DNA of 33,746 bases, from contig CANROS010000016.1 in the NCBI GenBank assembly GCA_947632305.1, positions 1 to 33,746 on the forward strand, in the 5' to 3' direction. Below, one piece after another: positions 1 through 8,475 of this stretch. Origin of the DNA: an uncultured Paenalcaligenes sp. (GTDB taxonomy: Bacteria; Pseudomonadota; Gammaproteobacteria; Burkholderiales; Burkholderiaceae_B). The notes under the pieces were generated by a model. It searched no databases. It was given only the letters and a program-made list of their open reading frames with translations, and was not told where the DNA came from. Position 1 is the first letter of the stretch. Every line of letters starts with the position of its first letter. The translations under genes and the position numbers were made by a program.

Positions 1-150
1 ATCGAGTGGCCTGAAAAAGCAGGAGGGCTATTACCCCCGCCTGATTTAACTGTGCACCTTGAATACCAAGGAGAAGGGCGAGACTTAACTATCACTGCCT
101 ATAGCAAAAAAGGACAAGCATGGCTAAACACATTGACTCAAAGCATCTAA
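1..150 (+). CDS. tsaE: tRNA threonylcarbamoyladenosine biosynthesis ATPase TsaE, C-terminal end (partial)
   Basis: The open frame enters from the left edge and stops with TAA at 148-150, leaving 49 residues. It begins IEWPEKAGGLLP and continues PPDLTVHLEYQ, which matches the conserved C-terminal end of TsaE (YjeE), the P-loop ATPase that works with TsaB and TsaD to make the t6A37 modification of ANN-decoding tRNAs. The P-loop and the start lie outside the window. The next gene, amiC, begins inside it with a 31-base overlap, and tsaE-amidase-mutL-miaA is a conserved proteobacterial order that supports the call. The tail after ITAYSKKGQAWL is ordinary for the family. Confidence 0.85.
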   Translation: MEWPEKAGGLLPPPDLTVHLEYQGEGRDLTITAYSKKGQAWLNTLTQSI

Positions 151-1484
151 AGATGGACAGCGTTAGCTCCAGCCGACGCCGTTTCGTGGCCTCTGCCACG
201 ACCTTACTCGTGTTTCCTATTGTGCCTCGAATTGCTCATGCCAACAGTATCGTAGCAGTTCGAACTTGGCCGGCTGACGAGTATACCCGCGTGACCTTAG
301 AACTAGATCACGAATTACAGTCCGAACACTTTACCTTAGACAACCCGCACCGGATGGTGATTGATCTCAAAGGGGTCCAGATCAATGCTACCCTCCAAGA
401 ACTGATCGCCAAGGTAAGGGCCAATGACCCCTACATTCAAAATGTACGCGTTGGCCAATTCGACCCCGAAACGGTACGTTTGGTCTTAGATTTAAAACAA
501 GCCATCGCCCCCCAAGTCTTTACGCTTAAACCCATTGGCGAATACAAATACCGTCTAGTGATTGACTTGTACCCGCGCGTCGCTCGGGACCCTTTGCTGG
601 CTTTACAAAATGCGGCAGATGAAGACCCCTTAGCCTCTGTGCTCGAACAACTGGCTCAAAGCCAGCCCTCGGTTCCTGTTCCTACCGTCACAGGCCAAAG
701 CACTCCGCCCCCTTTAAGCAATCCGGCCAGTTCAAGCCCCTCAACCGCACCCGTGCCGCAGGTCAGCCCTACCCGCCAAAACCGCCCTATTTTGATTGCC
801 TTAGATCCAGGGCACGGCGGTGAAGACCCCGGGGCTATTGGTCCCAGCGGCATTTACGAAAAAAATATCGTTTTACAAATTGCGCTGCGTCTTAAAAGCT
901 TGATCGATGCTCAGCCTAATATGCGCGCCTACATGACCCGAGACAAAGACTTTTTTGTCCCCTTAGGTGTACGAGTACAAAAAGCCCGTCGAGTTCAAGC
1001 AGATTTATTTATTTCTATTCATGCTGATGCTTGGATTAAGCCCAGTGCTAGAGGCTCCTCCGTCTACGCTTTGTCGCAAAACGGCGCCACCAGTACTGCA
1101 GCAAGCTGGTTAGCCAAAAAAGAAAACGAGGCGGATTTGGTGGGTGGTATTAATATAGGCTCCCATAACAAACAAGTGGCCCAAGTCCTGCTGGATCTTT
1201 CCACTGCCGCCCAAATTAATGACTCTATTCGTATAGGCACTGGCGTGCTGGGCGAAATAGGCAAAGTCAATCGCCTACACAAACGTCAGGTAGAACGCGC
1301 CGGGTTTGCGGTGCTTAAAGCCCCAGACATTCCTTCTATTTTGGTGGAAACCGCTTTTATTAGTAACCCCACCGAAGAAAGACTCCTCAGTAGCGCCTCT
1401 CACCAAGACAAACTCGCTAGAGCCATGCTTAGCGGCATCCAAGACTATTTCAAAAATGGGGCGGCCCTAGCCCAACGTGGCTAA
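120..1484 (+). CDS. amiC: Tat-exported N-acetylmuramoyl-L-alanine amidase, AmiC type
   Basis: This is a 454-residue periplasmic zinc amidase that cleaves the MurNAc-L-Ala bond and splits septal peptidoglycan during daughter-cell separation. The N-terminus carries a twin-arginine signal (SRRRFVAS, about residues 18-25), a hydrophobic stretch, and a likely cleavage after AHA at 41. An AMIN domain (about 44-152) is followed by a Pro/Ser/Thr-rich linker (about 180-220) and an Amidase_3 domain (about 223-446). Expected zinc ligands are H232 (DPGHGG), E247 (YEKN) and H301 (SIHAD), and the catalytic Glu is E410 (ILVETAF). The start at 120 has AGGA at 111-114. An in-frame ATG at 153, two bases after the tsaE stop, would still keep the whole Tat motif. 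The first start overlaps tsaE by 31 bases, which suggests translational coupling. Confidence 0.93.
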   Translation: MAKHIDSKHLKMDSVSSSRRRFVASATTLLVFPIVPRIAHANSIVAVRTWPADEYTRVTLELDHELQSEHFTLDNPHRMVIDLKGVQINATLQELIAKVRANDPYIQNVRVGQFDPETVRLVLDLKQAIAPQVFTLKPIGEYKYRLVIDLYPRVARDPLLALQNAADEDPLASVLEQLAQSQPSVPVPTVTGQSTPPPLSNPASSSPSTAPVPQVSPTRQNRPILIALDPGHGGEDPGAIGPSGIYEKNIVLQIALRLKSLIDAQPNMRAYMTRDKDFFVPLGVRVQKARRVQADLFISIHADAWIKPSARGSSVYALSQNGATSTAASWLAKKENEADLVGGINIGSHNKQVAQVLLDLSTAAQINDSIRIGTGVLGEIGKVNRLHKRQVERAGFAVLKAPDIPSILVETAFISNPTEERLLSSASHQDKLARAMLSGIQDYFKNGAALAQRG

Positions 1485-1497
1485 ACCCGCTAGCCAT

Positions 1498-1533
1498 AAA
1501 AAAACCAGACGCTATGTCTGGTTTTTTGTTTTT
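1498..1533 (+). terminator. Rho-independent terminator after amiC
   Basis: The arms ACCAGAC (1504-1510) and GTCTGGT (1516-1522) enclose the loop GCTAT. The stem is extended by A/T pairs and followed by a T-rich tract to 1533. It separates the tsaE-amiC transcript from mutL, so mutL probably has its own promoter within 1534-1655, although I could not find convincing -35/-10 boxes there. Confidence 0.85.
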
Positions 1534-1655
1534 ATTACTTCAATTTTTTAGCTAAAGATCGCGTCTTTATAGAATAAAAACTCAGCCCGAATTGTACGTT
1601 CGTTGCTCAAGCTCTCATGCATTACAATGGTGACTAGATTTGAAAAGACAAAACT

Positions 1656-3575
1656 ATGACCTATCGCGCTATACAACCTTTGCCCTCTCTACTTATCAGC
1701 CAAATTGCGGCTGGTGAAGTCATTGAACGCCCTGCGTCTATTCTTAAAGAGCTACTTGAAAATGCCTTAGATGCCCAAGCAAAAAACATAGAAATCCGTC
1801 TCGATGGAGGAGGCATTCGGCGTATTGCCGTTAGTGATGATGGCTCTGGCATCCAAAAAAATGAATTAGCTTTAGCCCTAACTCAGCACGCCACTAGCAA
1901 AATTCGCTCATTGGATGAACTCGAAGGGGTCGCCTCTATGGGATTTAGAGGCGAGGCGTTGCCCTCTATTGCTTCTGTGGCCACACTAAGCCTACGCTCT
2001 CGCACTTCAAACGATGAGCATGCTTGGGAGCTACAGGCCGGCCAAACCGAGGCACAACCTAGTGCCGGCGCTCAAGGCACTCGAATAGACGTGCGTCAGG
2101 TTTTTGATCATATTCCGGCACGACGAAAATTTCTCAAATCTGAGGCTACCGAATTTGGGCATTGTATTACTGCCGCTGAACGCATTGCCTTGGCTTATCC
2201 TCAAGTCAGCTTCAGAATTTTCCATAACAACAAAGCCAGTCGTCATTGGCCTGCCGGCACAATCCAAGACCGGGTGATGCAAATTCTTGGTGCCGACTTT
2301 GTCGAACAAAGTGTAGGTCTAGAGGTAGATAATGGCCTGATTCGACTTGATGGCCTGGTCATCCGACCCGCCTTTGCGAAATCACGCACCGATCAAAACT
2401 ACCTCTTCGTTAATGGTCGTTTTGTACGGGATCGCATCCTAACCGCTGCGATTCAAGCTGCCTACAAAGACGTCCTGCATGGTGACCGCAAACCGGCCTA
2501 TATTTTATATTTATCTATAGATCCCCACGCCGTAGACGTCAACGTGCACCCTGCCAAGCATGAAGTGCGGTTTCGTGAGTCCAACGCTGTCTTTGGATTC
2601 GTAAATAAAGCCATCCAGCAGGTGCTAGCTGAAAACCAAGCAGAACGAATTCAAAGCAGTCCCCCTGTACAAGCGCCAGAGTCTTTAGACTCTGGCGCTA
2701 CGGCTCCCCCTTCAACGACCACACCTGCACCTGCACCTGCCTCCAACATAGCATCTTCCCCAAAAGCTCATTCACAGTCAGATAAAATGGGTTATAGCAG
2801 CATGCCGCGCTACCAGCAGCGTATTGACTTAGCCGAGCAGCCCATCCCTCGAGCGGAGCAATGGCAACAGGTTTACGCCCCTTTGGCTGAGCCTTCTGCG
2901 TCTGTTAGCTCGCCATCTGCTCCTCCGCAAAACCCTAGCCCTACGCCACCACCTGTCTCCTTACAACAGCAAGTCACCGAAGCAGCGCGCGACTTACCCA
3001 TGGGCATGGCGTTGGCACAACTCCATGGGGTGTACATTTTATCTCAGGTTAAAAACGGTTTGATTTTGGTGGATATGCATGCCGCCCATGAACGGGTCGT
3101 CTATGAAAAGCTCAAGCTGCACATGGATAACCGTGAATTGCCCATGCAAGAACTGTTGGTTCCGGTCACCTTTAATTGCACTCAAATAGAAGCCGCCTTA
3201 ATCGAGGAACACCAAGAGCAACTCGACGCCTTTGGCTTAGTGTTGCGCCCTACTGGCCCCACCTCTATTGCCGTGCGCGCTGTACCGGCTTTACTGGCCC
3301 AAGCGGATATCGAAGCCTTAGCACGAGGAGTGCTCGCCGATCTCTCCCGCTTTGGTAACTCCACACGTCTAGAAGCACAACGCAACGAACTGCTTTCTAC
3401 GATGGCCTGCCATAGTTCTGTGCGTGCAAACCGTCAACTCAGCATCACTGAAATGAATGCTCTGTTACGTGCCATGGAACAAACTGAACGAGCCGATCTC
3501 TGCAATCACGGTAGGCCCACTTGGTTCTACTGGAGCATGAATGATCTGGATAAATTATTTTTACGAGGACAGTAA
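1656..3575 (+). CDS. mutL: DNA mismatch repair protein MutL
   Basis: This 639-residue GHKL-ATPase couples MutS mismatch recognition to strand removal. The N-terminal ATPase motifs are intact: [10 protein letters not shown] (31-40, with catalytic E32), DDGSGI (61-66), HATSKI (78-83) and GFRGEAL (96-102). A Pro/Ser/Ala/Gln-rich linker spans about residues 340-440, and the C-terminal dimerisation domain follows. The C-terminal domain shows [12 protein letters not shown] (473-484), ACHSSVRA (584-591) and CNHGRPT (616-622). These resemble the metal-binding endonuclease motifs of MutL from bacteria that lack MutH, and E. coli MutL does not have them. Its TAA overlaps the miaA ATG by one base. The linker-coding DNA holds a perfect palindrome (2672-2699) and a triple CACCTG repeat (2722-2739). 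Confidence 0.95.
   Translation: MTYRAIQPLPSLLISQIAAGEVIERPASILKELLENALDAQAKNIEIRLDGGGIRRIAVSDDGSGIQKNELALALTQHATSKIRSLDELEGVASMGFRGEALPSIASVATLSLRSRTSNDEHAWELQAGQTEAQPSAGAQGTRIDVRQVFDHIPARRKFLKSEATEFGHCITAAERIALAYPQVSFRIFHNNKASRHWPAGTIQDRVMQILGADFVEQSVGLEVDNGLIRLDGLVIRPAFAKSRTDQNYLFVNGRFVRDRILTAAIQAAYKDVLHGDRKPAYILYLSIDPHAVDVNVHPAKHEVRFRESNAVFGFVNKAIQQVLAENQAERIQSSPPVQAPESLDSGATAPPSTTTPAPAPASNIASSPKAHSQSDKMGYSSMPRYQQRIDLAEQPIPRAEQWQQVYAPLAEPSASVSSPSAPPQNPSPTPPPVSLQQQVTEAARDLPMGMALAQLHGVYILSQVKNGLILVDMHAAHERVVYEKLKLHMDNRELPMQELLVPVTFNCTQIEAALIEEHQEQLDAFGLVLRPTGPTSIAVRAVPALLAQADIEALARGVLADLSRFGNSTRLEAQRNELLSTMACHSSVRANRQLSITEMNALLRAMEQTERADLCNHGRPTWFYWSMNDLDKLFLRGQ
2672..2699. repeat. Perfect 12-bp-arm palindrome inside mutL
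   Basis: The left arm AGCGCCAGAGTC (2672-2683), a four-base spacer TTTA, and the right arm GACTCTGGCGCT (2688-2699) make a fully paired hairpin. It lies within the reading frame of the low-complexity MutL linker and is translated as about nine residues (APESLDSGA). No T-tract follows it, so it is not a normal terminator. Its origin is unknown. It could be a mobile palindromic element tolerated in a flexible linker, or chance. Confidence 0.75.
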
Positions 3576-4510
3576 TGGCAGCGCCAACTGTAATTTGTTT
3601 GACGGGGCCCACTGCCGCCGGTAAAAGTGCATCCACTCTTGCGTTGGCCCAACGTTGGGATGTGGAAATTATTGTGATGGATTCTGCCACTATCTATAGG
3701 GGCATGGACATAGGCACCGCCAAGCCTTCTGTCACGGAACAAGCCGCTGTTCCACATCATTTACTCGATATTCGGGACCCAGCGGAGTCTTACTCAGCGG
3801 CCAGTTTTGTACACGATACTGAAACGCTCATTGATCAAATTCATGCCAGACAACGCCACGCCCTAATTTGTGGTGGCACCTTGTTGTATTACAAAGCACT
3901 GCGTGAAGGGCTTAGTCAATTGCCTGAGTCTACCCCAGAGGTACGAGCAGAGTTAGATGCGGAAGCGTTAATCAAAGGCTGGCCTACTCTGCACCAAGAG
4001 CTCATGGCCATTGACCCCGACACGGCGGCTCGTTTGGCCCCCAATGATGGTCAACGCATCCAGCGCGCCTGGGAGATTTATCGCGTTAGCGGTAAAACCA
4101 TGTCTGCTTGGCTTAAAGACAAACCTCCACAACCTTTACGTCAACGTACCTACCGCACGATTAGCCTAGAACCCACCGAGCGCCAATTACTTAGCCCTCG
4201 TATCAGTCAACGCTACCAGCAAATGATCGAACAAGGCCTAGTCGCAGAAGTCGAGCGTTTACATGCACGACCTGATTTACACATAGGTCTGCCATCTATA
4301 CGCAGCGTGGGCTATAGGCAAATATGGGATTATTTAGATGGGGAAATGGCATTAGAAGAAGCCATCGAACGCGCTATTATCGCTACTCGCCAGTTAGCTA
4401 AACGCCAAATGACCTGGCTGAGATCTATGCCAGAGCGGCATCGGGTAGATTGTATGGACCCAAGTCGGGCTGAGGCCGTTGTCGACCTCGTCGCCCAACA
4501 GTGGCCATAA
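3575..4510 (+). CDS. miaA: tRNA dimethylallyltransferase MiaA
   Basis: This 311-residue enzyme transfers the dimethylallyl group from DMAPP to N6 of A37 in tRNAs that read UNN codons, the first step of ms2i6A synthesis. The P-loop GPTAAGKS is at residues 11-18. It is followed by the family segments [27 protein letters not shown] and [10 protein letters not shown], and the length matches the family. The ATG shares one base with the mutL stop (TAATG), and a GAGGA Shine-Dalgarno lies inside the mutL end at about 3565, so the two genes are translationally coupled. The usual gammaproteobacterial neighbour hfq is not downstream. purM follows on the opposite strand. Confidence 0.95.
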   Translation: MAAPTVICLTGPTAAGKSASTLALAQRWDVEIIVMDSATIYRGMDIGTAKPSVTEQAAVPHHLLDIRDPAESYSAASFVHDTETLIDQIHARQRHALICGGTLLYYKALREGLSQLPESTPEVRAELDAEALIKGWPTLHQELMAIDPDTAARLAPNDGQRIQRAWEIYRVSGKTMSAWLKDKPPQPLRQRTYRTISLEPTERQLLSPRISQRYQQMIEQGLVAEVERLHARPDLHIGLPSIRSVGYRQIWDYLDGEMALEEAIERAIIATRQLAKRQMTWLRSMPERHRVDCMDPSRAEAVVDLVAQQWP

Positions 4511-4512
4511 CT

Positions 4513-4556
4513 GCCGGTTATGCCTGCGAAGGATACTGATCGCGGGCATATCCGGC
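4513..4556. repeat. Long imperfect hairpin between convergent miaA and purM, REP-like
   Basis: The left arm 4513-4528 begins GCCGG and the right arm 4541-4556 ends CCGGC. The 16-base arms pair with one mismatch and one G-U, around a 12-base loop. The GCCGG...TATCCGGC ends recall enterobacterial REP elements. Neither strand shows a U-tract directly after the stem, so it is not a textbook intrinsic terminator. It does fill most of the 53-base gap between two convergent genes, where 3'-end protection or termination is needed. Calling it REP-like is a resemblance only. Confidence 0.6.
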
Positions 4557-4563
4557 TTAAAAA

Positions 4564-5613
4564 CTAAGCAATCACAACGCTGGGTTCGTCGCCCGAGCGG
4601 TTAACTACCTGACCGAGTGTAAAGACGGTTTCACCTTGGGCTTCAAAGGCAGACTGAATCGCAGCGGCTTGCTCGGCGGGTACTACCACAATCATGCCAA
4701 TACCACAGTTAAACACACGCCACATTTCTTCGTCAGCTACACCACCGTTTTCCTGTAACCACTGAAATAACACGGGTAAAGTCCAAGCGTTGCGGTCAAT
4801 GTGTGCTGCCGTATTTTTAGGCAATACACGCGGAATGTTTTCCAACAAGCCACCGCCTGTTACGTGGACTAGACCTTTGATATCAGCACCAAACTCTTTT
4901 AACACCGCCAACACAGATTTCACGTATAAGCGTGTAGGAGCCATCACAACGTCTACGAATGGCTGACCATTGAGTTCATCTGTAGGACGTACATTAGCGT
5001 GCTTGAGAATTTTGCGAATTAAAGAATAGCCATTAGAGTGAGCCCCACTGGAAGCCAAACCCAAGACCACATCACCAGCGGCAATGGTTTCACCAGTAAT
5101 GATTTTGGACTTTTCCACCGCCCCCACTGCAAAACCAGCCAGATCGTACTCGCCGTCGGGGTACATACCAGGCATTTCTGCTGTTTCACCGCCAATTAAC
5201 GCACAACCAGAAAGTTCACAGCCTTTAGCAATACCCGCGACCACATCAGTAGCCGTGTCTAGATCCAACTTGCCACAAGCAAAGTAATCTAGGAAATAAA
5301 GAGGCTCTGCACCTTGGACTAGAATATCGTTGACGCTCATGGCGACCAGATCAATACCAACAGTGTCGTGACGTTGCCACTCGAAAGCTAAGCGTAGTTT
5401 GGTGCCTACACCGTCTGTACCAGAGACCAATACAGGCTCTTTTAAGTCTTTGGGTAACTCGAACATGGCCCCAAAGCCACCAAGGCCAGCCAACACACCC
5501 GGACGCATAGTACGAGCAGCTAAAGGTTTAATACGAGATACGAGTTCGTCGCCCGCTTCGATATCGACCCCTGCATCGCGGTAGGTCAAAGATACGGATT
5601 GATTGTTTGTCAT
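4564..5613 (-). CDS. purM: Phosphoribosylformylglycinamidine cyclo-ligase (AIR synthetase)
   Basis: This 349-residue cytosolic enzyme closes the imidazole ring in purine synthesis, converting FGAM and ATP to AIR. Family segments are clear: the N-terminal [18 protein letters not shown], then [66 protein letters not shown] and [17 protein letters not shown], all as in other PurM proteins of this length. It is a single gene convergent with miaA. Its upstream region holds a short palindrome (5648-5660) about 35 bases before the start, which may be regulatory. I do not recognise it as a PurR operator. Confidence 0.96.
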   Translation of the reverse strand: MTNNQSVSLTYRDAGVDIEAGDELVSRIKPLAARTMRPGVLAGLGGFGAMFELPKDLKEPVLVSGTDGVGTKLRLAFEWQRHDTVGIDLVAMSVNDILVQGAEPLYFLDYFACGKLDLDTATDVVAGIAKGCELSGCALIGGETAEMPGMYPDGEYDLAGFAVGAVEKSKIITGETIAAGDVVLGLASSGAHSNGYSLIRKILKHANVRPTDELNGQPFVDVVMAPTRLYVKSVLAVLKEFGADIKGLVHVTGGGLLENIPRVLPKNTAAHIDRNAWTLPVLFQWLQENGGVADEEMWRVFNCGIGMIVVVPAEQAAAIQSAFEAQGETVFTLGQVVNRSGDEPSVVIA

Positions 5614-5647
5614 GAAATACGCCGTGGGATAGGTAAAATTACTAAAC

Positions 5648-5660
5648 GTACAAATTGTAC
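5648..5660. promoter_or_regulatory. Short palindrome upstream of purM
   Basis: The sequence is GTACAAATTGTAC, six-base arms around a single central base, located about 35 bases before the purM start in the 233-base divergent gap between purM and the HAD gene. On the minus strand it contains TACAAT, which could act as a -10 box, but no good -35 sits 16-18 bases away. A repressor site or chance are both possible. Confidence 0.3.
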
Positions 5661-5756
5661 CTTAGCTATGGCAAACTAGCCGTAGCCAAACAAGTCTATT
5701 TTAGTGCGTATTAACTAAGTCTGCAGCTTTTAAACACAGTCAGTGCACTTGCTTTG

Positions 5757-5762
5757 TATAAT
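5757..5762 (+). promoter_or_regulatory. Possible -10 box for the HAD-pcnB-folK transcript
   Basis: A perfect TATAAT lies 84 bases upstream of the HAD-phosphatase ATG in the intergenic gap 5614-5846. No recognisable -35 element is at 16-18 bases, so this is a weak call. The rest of that gap holds no gene I can support. Confidence 0.3.
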
Positions 5763-5846
5763 TAGCACAAATAGTATGACTGTTTTCTCTTTTGTCTTTT
5801 CATTACTTCGTCTCTAGGCCATAGGGCCATTGCTTTGTGAGCTCGC

Positions 5847-6548
5847 ATGATATCTCCACAAAACCTCGCTTTGTTCGACTTAGACCACACCTTACTGCCC
5901 TTAGATAGTGATTATCAATGGGCCGATTTTTTAGCTCGCACCGGTCGCATTGGTGACCCCATCGAAGCCCAACGTCGTAACGATGAGCTCATGGACCGCT
6001 ACAATGCCGGTAACCTAAGCGCTGAAGAGTCAGCCGCTTTTATGTTGGGTCTAATTGCTCATCAACCCCGCGAGGTTCTGATGGAATGGCAGCAGGCTTT
6101 TATGCAAGAAGTCATCTTACCTGCCCTATTGCCCCAAGCCCTAAAGCTAGTGCAACAGCATATGAACCAGGGTGATTTATGCGCCATTGTGACTGCTACC
6201 AACGAATTCGTCACGACTCCTATTGCTAAAGCCTTCGGCTTTGAGCACCTGATTGCTACGGTGCCTGAAATCCAAGATGGCGTCTACACAGGTCGTATTG
6301 ATGGCGTCGCGTCTTATCAAGCAGGTAAAATTGTGCGTGTAGACCAATGGCTACACGAGCTTGGTTTAAAACGCGACCAGTTTGAAAAAATCTGGTTCTA
6401 TAGCGATTCACCCAATGACCTGCCTTTAATGGAGGTGGTGTCCGACCCAATAGCGACTAACCCCAGTGACAGACTACGTCAAACAGCCCAAGAACGAAAC
6501 TGGAAAATTATTGATCTTTTTGAAGATCTACTCGATGCCAAATCCTAA
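5847..6548 (+). CDS. HAD-superfamily hydrolase, subfamily IB (SerB-like phosphatase)
   Basis: This 233-residue cytosolic phosphatase is of the phosphoserine-phosphatase-like class. Motif I is DLDHTLLPLD (nucleophile D11, acid D13), motif II is the T in IVTATNEF (about 115-121), motif III includes K161, and motif IV is SDSPNDLPLM (186-195). The stretch between motifs I and II is a helical C1-type cap. Proteins of this kind next to pcnB in Burkholderiales are usually annotated as HAD-IB or histidinol-phosphatase-like, and the substrate here cannot be read from sequence. It lies six bases before pcnB and likely shares its transcript. In related genomes hda often sits just upstream, and it is not here. 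Confidence 0.88.
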   Translation: MISPQNLALFDLDHTLLPLDSDYQWADFLARTGRIGDPIEAQRRNDELMDRYNAGNLSAEESAAFMLGLIAHQPREVLMEWQQAFMQEVILPALLPQALKLVQQHMNQGDLCAIVTATNEFVTTPIAKAFGFEHLIATVPEIQDGVYTGRIDGVASYQAGKIVRVDQWLHELGLKRDQFEKIWFYSDSPNDLPLMEVVSDPIATNPSDRLRQTAQERNWKIIDLFEDLLDAKS

Positions 6549-6554
6549 TCACGC

Positions 6555-7922
6555 ATGCTAACTCAAACAATAAGAAACTTTGTTTCCCGTCTCTTTTCTA
6601 CTGCACCCAGCGCTCCCAAAGGGCCTCAACGTTTAGGGGTAGATCAACACCATATTGACCGACGTCTGGTCTCCCGACATGCCATTAAAGTCTGCGAAGT
6701 CCTGCAAGACCGAGGCTACGAGGCCTATATAGTGGGTGGCGCCGTCCGTGACCTCATCGTCGGGCTAGAGCCCAAAGACTTTGATGTGGCCACCAACGCC
6801 ACCCCCGAACAAATTCGCTCATTATTTAGACGTGCCCGTATTATTGGACGTCGTTTCAAACTGGTTCATGTGGTGTTCGGTCGTGAAATCATTGAAACCT
6901 CAACCTTTAGAGCAGATGCCAAAGAGTCTGAAATTGTAGATGCGCATGGCCGTATCCTGCAGGACAATGACTATGGTGAGCTAAAAGACGATGCATTACG
7001 ACGTGACTTCACTCTGAATGCATTGTATTACGACCCCACCACGGAAACGGTGATTGATTATCACAATGGAGTTCAAGATCTAAAAAATCGCGTGGTACGT
7101 ATTATTGGCGATGCCAACACACGCTATCGCGAAGACCCTGTGCGTATGTTACGTGCCATTCGGTTTGCCGCTAAACTGGATGCCAGCATTGATCCAGCCA
7201 CCCACGCCCCCATTGCCCAGCTCGCCGATCTATTACAAAACGTCCCCGAGTCCCGACTATTTGATGAAAGCATCAAACTACTCAGCTGCGGAAATGCTCT
7301 GGCTTGCTTAAAACTAATCCACCAAGAAGGCCTACATTCCTATCTGTTCCCACTCTTAGACGAAATTTTAGTCGAACCCGAACAGCTACAATTCATAGAT
7401 CAAGCCTTAGCCCGTAGCGATAGTCGTGTGCGTACCGGTCGTACGCTCAGCCCTAGCTTTTTGTTTGCGGTCTTGCTGTGGCCAATGGTGCATAAAAAGT
7501 GGCTGGCCTACCAAAGCCAAGGGCAGCCCTTGGCCCAAGCTATTGCCGCAGCCAGTGATGATGCGCTAGATGACCAAGGGCGCGCCATGCCTATTCAAAA
7601 GCGCTTTCAAGCCGATATGCGTGAAATTTGGTTTACTCAAGCGCGTTTTGACCGAATCAACAATCGGGCTATTTGGCGCATGCTGGAGCAACCTCGCTTT
7701 AGGGCTTCTGTGGATTTTTTACAATTACGTGCAGCAGTGCGTGAAGTGGACAGCGTAGAGGCACAATGGTGGATGGACTTAGCCAATGCTGACACCGATC
7801 AACGTGCTATGTTAATTTCAGAGCGCACTCCGCCGACCCGTACGGGCACCGGCAAACGACCACGTCGCCGTACACGGCGTCCGCAACGTGCTAATGCACA
7901 ACAGGCCCCTAAGCATGAGTAA
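6555..7922 (+). CDS. pcnB: Poly(A) polymerase I
   Basis: This 455-residue class II nucleotidyltransferase adds poly(A) tails to RNA 3' ends and promotes decay by exonucleases. The catalytic signature is intact: VGGAVRD (60-66) and KDFDVAT (74-80, metal ligands D75 and D77), followed by RRARIIGRRFKLVHV and the flexible-loop and RNA-binding segments (DYGELKDDALRRDFTLNALYY, REDPVRMLRAIRFAAKL). The C-terminal tail is strongly basic (GKRPRRRTRRPQR), typical of PcnB rather than of CCA-adding enzymes. A chromosomal tRNA in this window already encodes its CCA end. The start follows the HAD stop by six bases, and the end overlaps the preferred folK start by eight. Confidence 0.94.
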   Translation: MLTQTIRNFVSRLFSTAPSAPKGPQRLGVDQHHIDRRLVSRHAIKVCEVLQDRGYEAYIVGGAVRDLIVGLEPKDFDVATNATPEQIRSLFRRARIIGRRFKLVHVVFGREIIETSTFRADAKESEIVDAHGRILQDNDYGELKDDALRRDFTLNALYYDPTTETVIDYHNGVQDLKNRVVRIIGDANTRYREDPVRMLRAIRFAAKLDASIDPATHAPIAQLADLLQNVPESRLFDESIKLLSCGNALACLKLIHQEGLHSYLFPLLDEILVEPEQLQFIDQALARSDSRVRTGRTLSPSFLFAVLLWPMVHKKWLAYQSQGQPLAQAIAAASDDALDDQGRAMPIQKRFQADMREIWFTQARFDRINNRAIWRMLEQPRFRASVDFLQLRAAVREVDSVEAQWWMDLANADTDQRAMLISERTPPTRTGTGKRPRRRTRRPQRANAQQAPKHE

Positions 7923-8427
7923 TCTAAACCCCACGCCCACCCTAGCCTATGTGGCTCTAGGTGCTAATTTAGGCGACCCTATTGGTACGTTGCTTGAGGC
8001 CTGCGAAGCCTTGCATCAACTGGATCACACCACAGAGGTGCAGATCTCAGGTTTTTATAAAACAGCCCCTCTAGACGCCGATGGCCCTGACTACATTAAC
8101 GCGGTAGCTTCTCTAAAAACACGACTTGCCGCCCCCGATTTGCTGCAAGCGCTGTTTGCCATTGAGACAGCCCATGGTCGCGAACGTAGTTATCACAATG
8201 CGCCTCGCACCTTAGATCTGGATCTTTTGCTGTATGGCTCTGAAGAATTCAATACTCCAGAACTCACTCTACCGCATCCACGTCTGCATTTACGTGCTTT
8301 TGTGCTGCACCCCTTGGCTGAACTAGCCCCCAAGCTACAGCTTGCGCAAGGCTCCATTCAAGACCTGTTGCAAACCGTAGCGGATCAAGCCATTACGCCG
8401 CTTGATGCCGAGCCTGATGACGAGTAA
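7915..8427 (+). CDS. folK: 2-amino-4-hydroxy-6-hydroxymethyldihydropteridine pyrophosphokinase (HPPK)
   Basis: This enzyme transfers pyrophosphate from ATP to 6-hydroxymethyl-7,8-dihydropterin in folate synthesis. HPPK segments are AYVALGANLGDP at the N-terminus, RTLDLDLLLYG, and LPHPRLHLRAFVLHPLAE. I chose ATG 7915 (MSNLNPTP), giving 170 residues and an eight-base overlap with the pcnB end. An in-frame ATG nine codons upstream would add MLMHNRPLS, which is read from the pcnB tail and has no visible ribosome-binding site. The C-terminal extension PLDAEPDDE is acidic and unremarkable. The gene ends a three-gene operon with the HAD phosphatase and pcnB, closed by the terminator at 8443-8475. 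Confidence 0.94.
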   Translation: MSNLNPTPTLAYVALGANLGDPIGTLLEACEALHQLDHTTEVQISGFYKTAPLDADGPDYINAVASLKTRLAAPDLLQALFAIETAHGRERSYHNAPRTLDLDLLLYGSEEFNTPELTLPHPRLHLRAFVLHPLAELAPKLQLAQGSIQDLLQTVADQAITPLDAEPDDE

Positions 8428-8442
8428 AGCGACGACCTAACT

Positions 8443-8475
8443 AAAAAAGTCCACCTGAAGGTGGACTTTTTGTTT
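8443..8475. terminator. Bidirectional terminator between folK and the yeeE operon
   Basis: The stem GTCCACC (8449-8455) / GGTGGAC (8460-8466) has loop TGAA, with an A6 run on the left and T5 on the right. It therefore works as an intrinsic terminator on both strands. It ends the folK operon (+) and, on the minus strand, begins two bases beyond the stop codon of the 55-residue small gene. Confidence 0.88.

Noticed and set aside
1534-1655. mutL promoter (TTGCTC and TACAAT)
   Set aside because: The boxes are only 14 bases apart, too close for a sigma-70 promoter.
7516-7534. A 19-base palindrome (GCCAAGGGC, one base, GCCCTTGGC) inside pcnB
   Set aside because: It lies in ordinary coding sequence with normal codons, has too small a loop for a hairpin, and no regulatory context. 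Chance is adequate.
7888-7914. Upstream ATG for folK adding nine residues
   Set aside because: There is no ribosome-binding site, the residues are encoded within the pcnB tail, and ATG 7915 gives the usual HPPK N-terminus.
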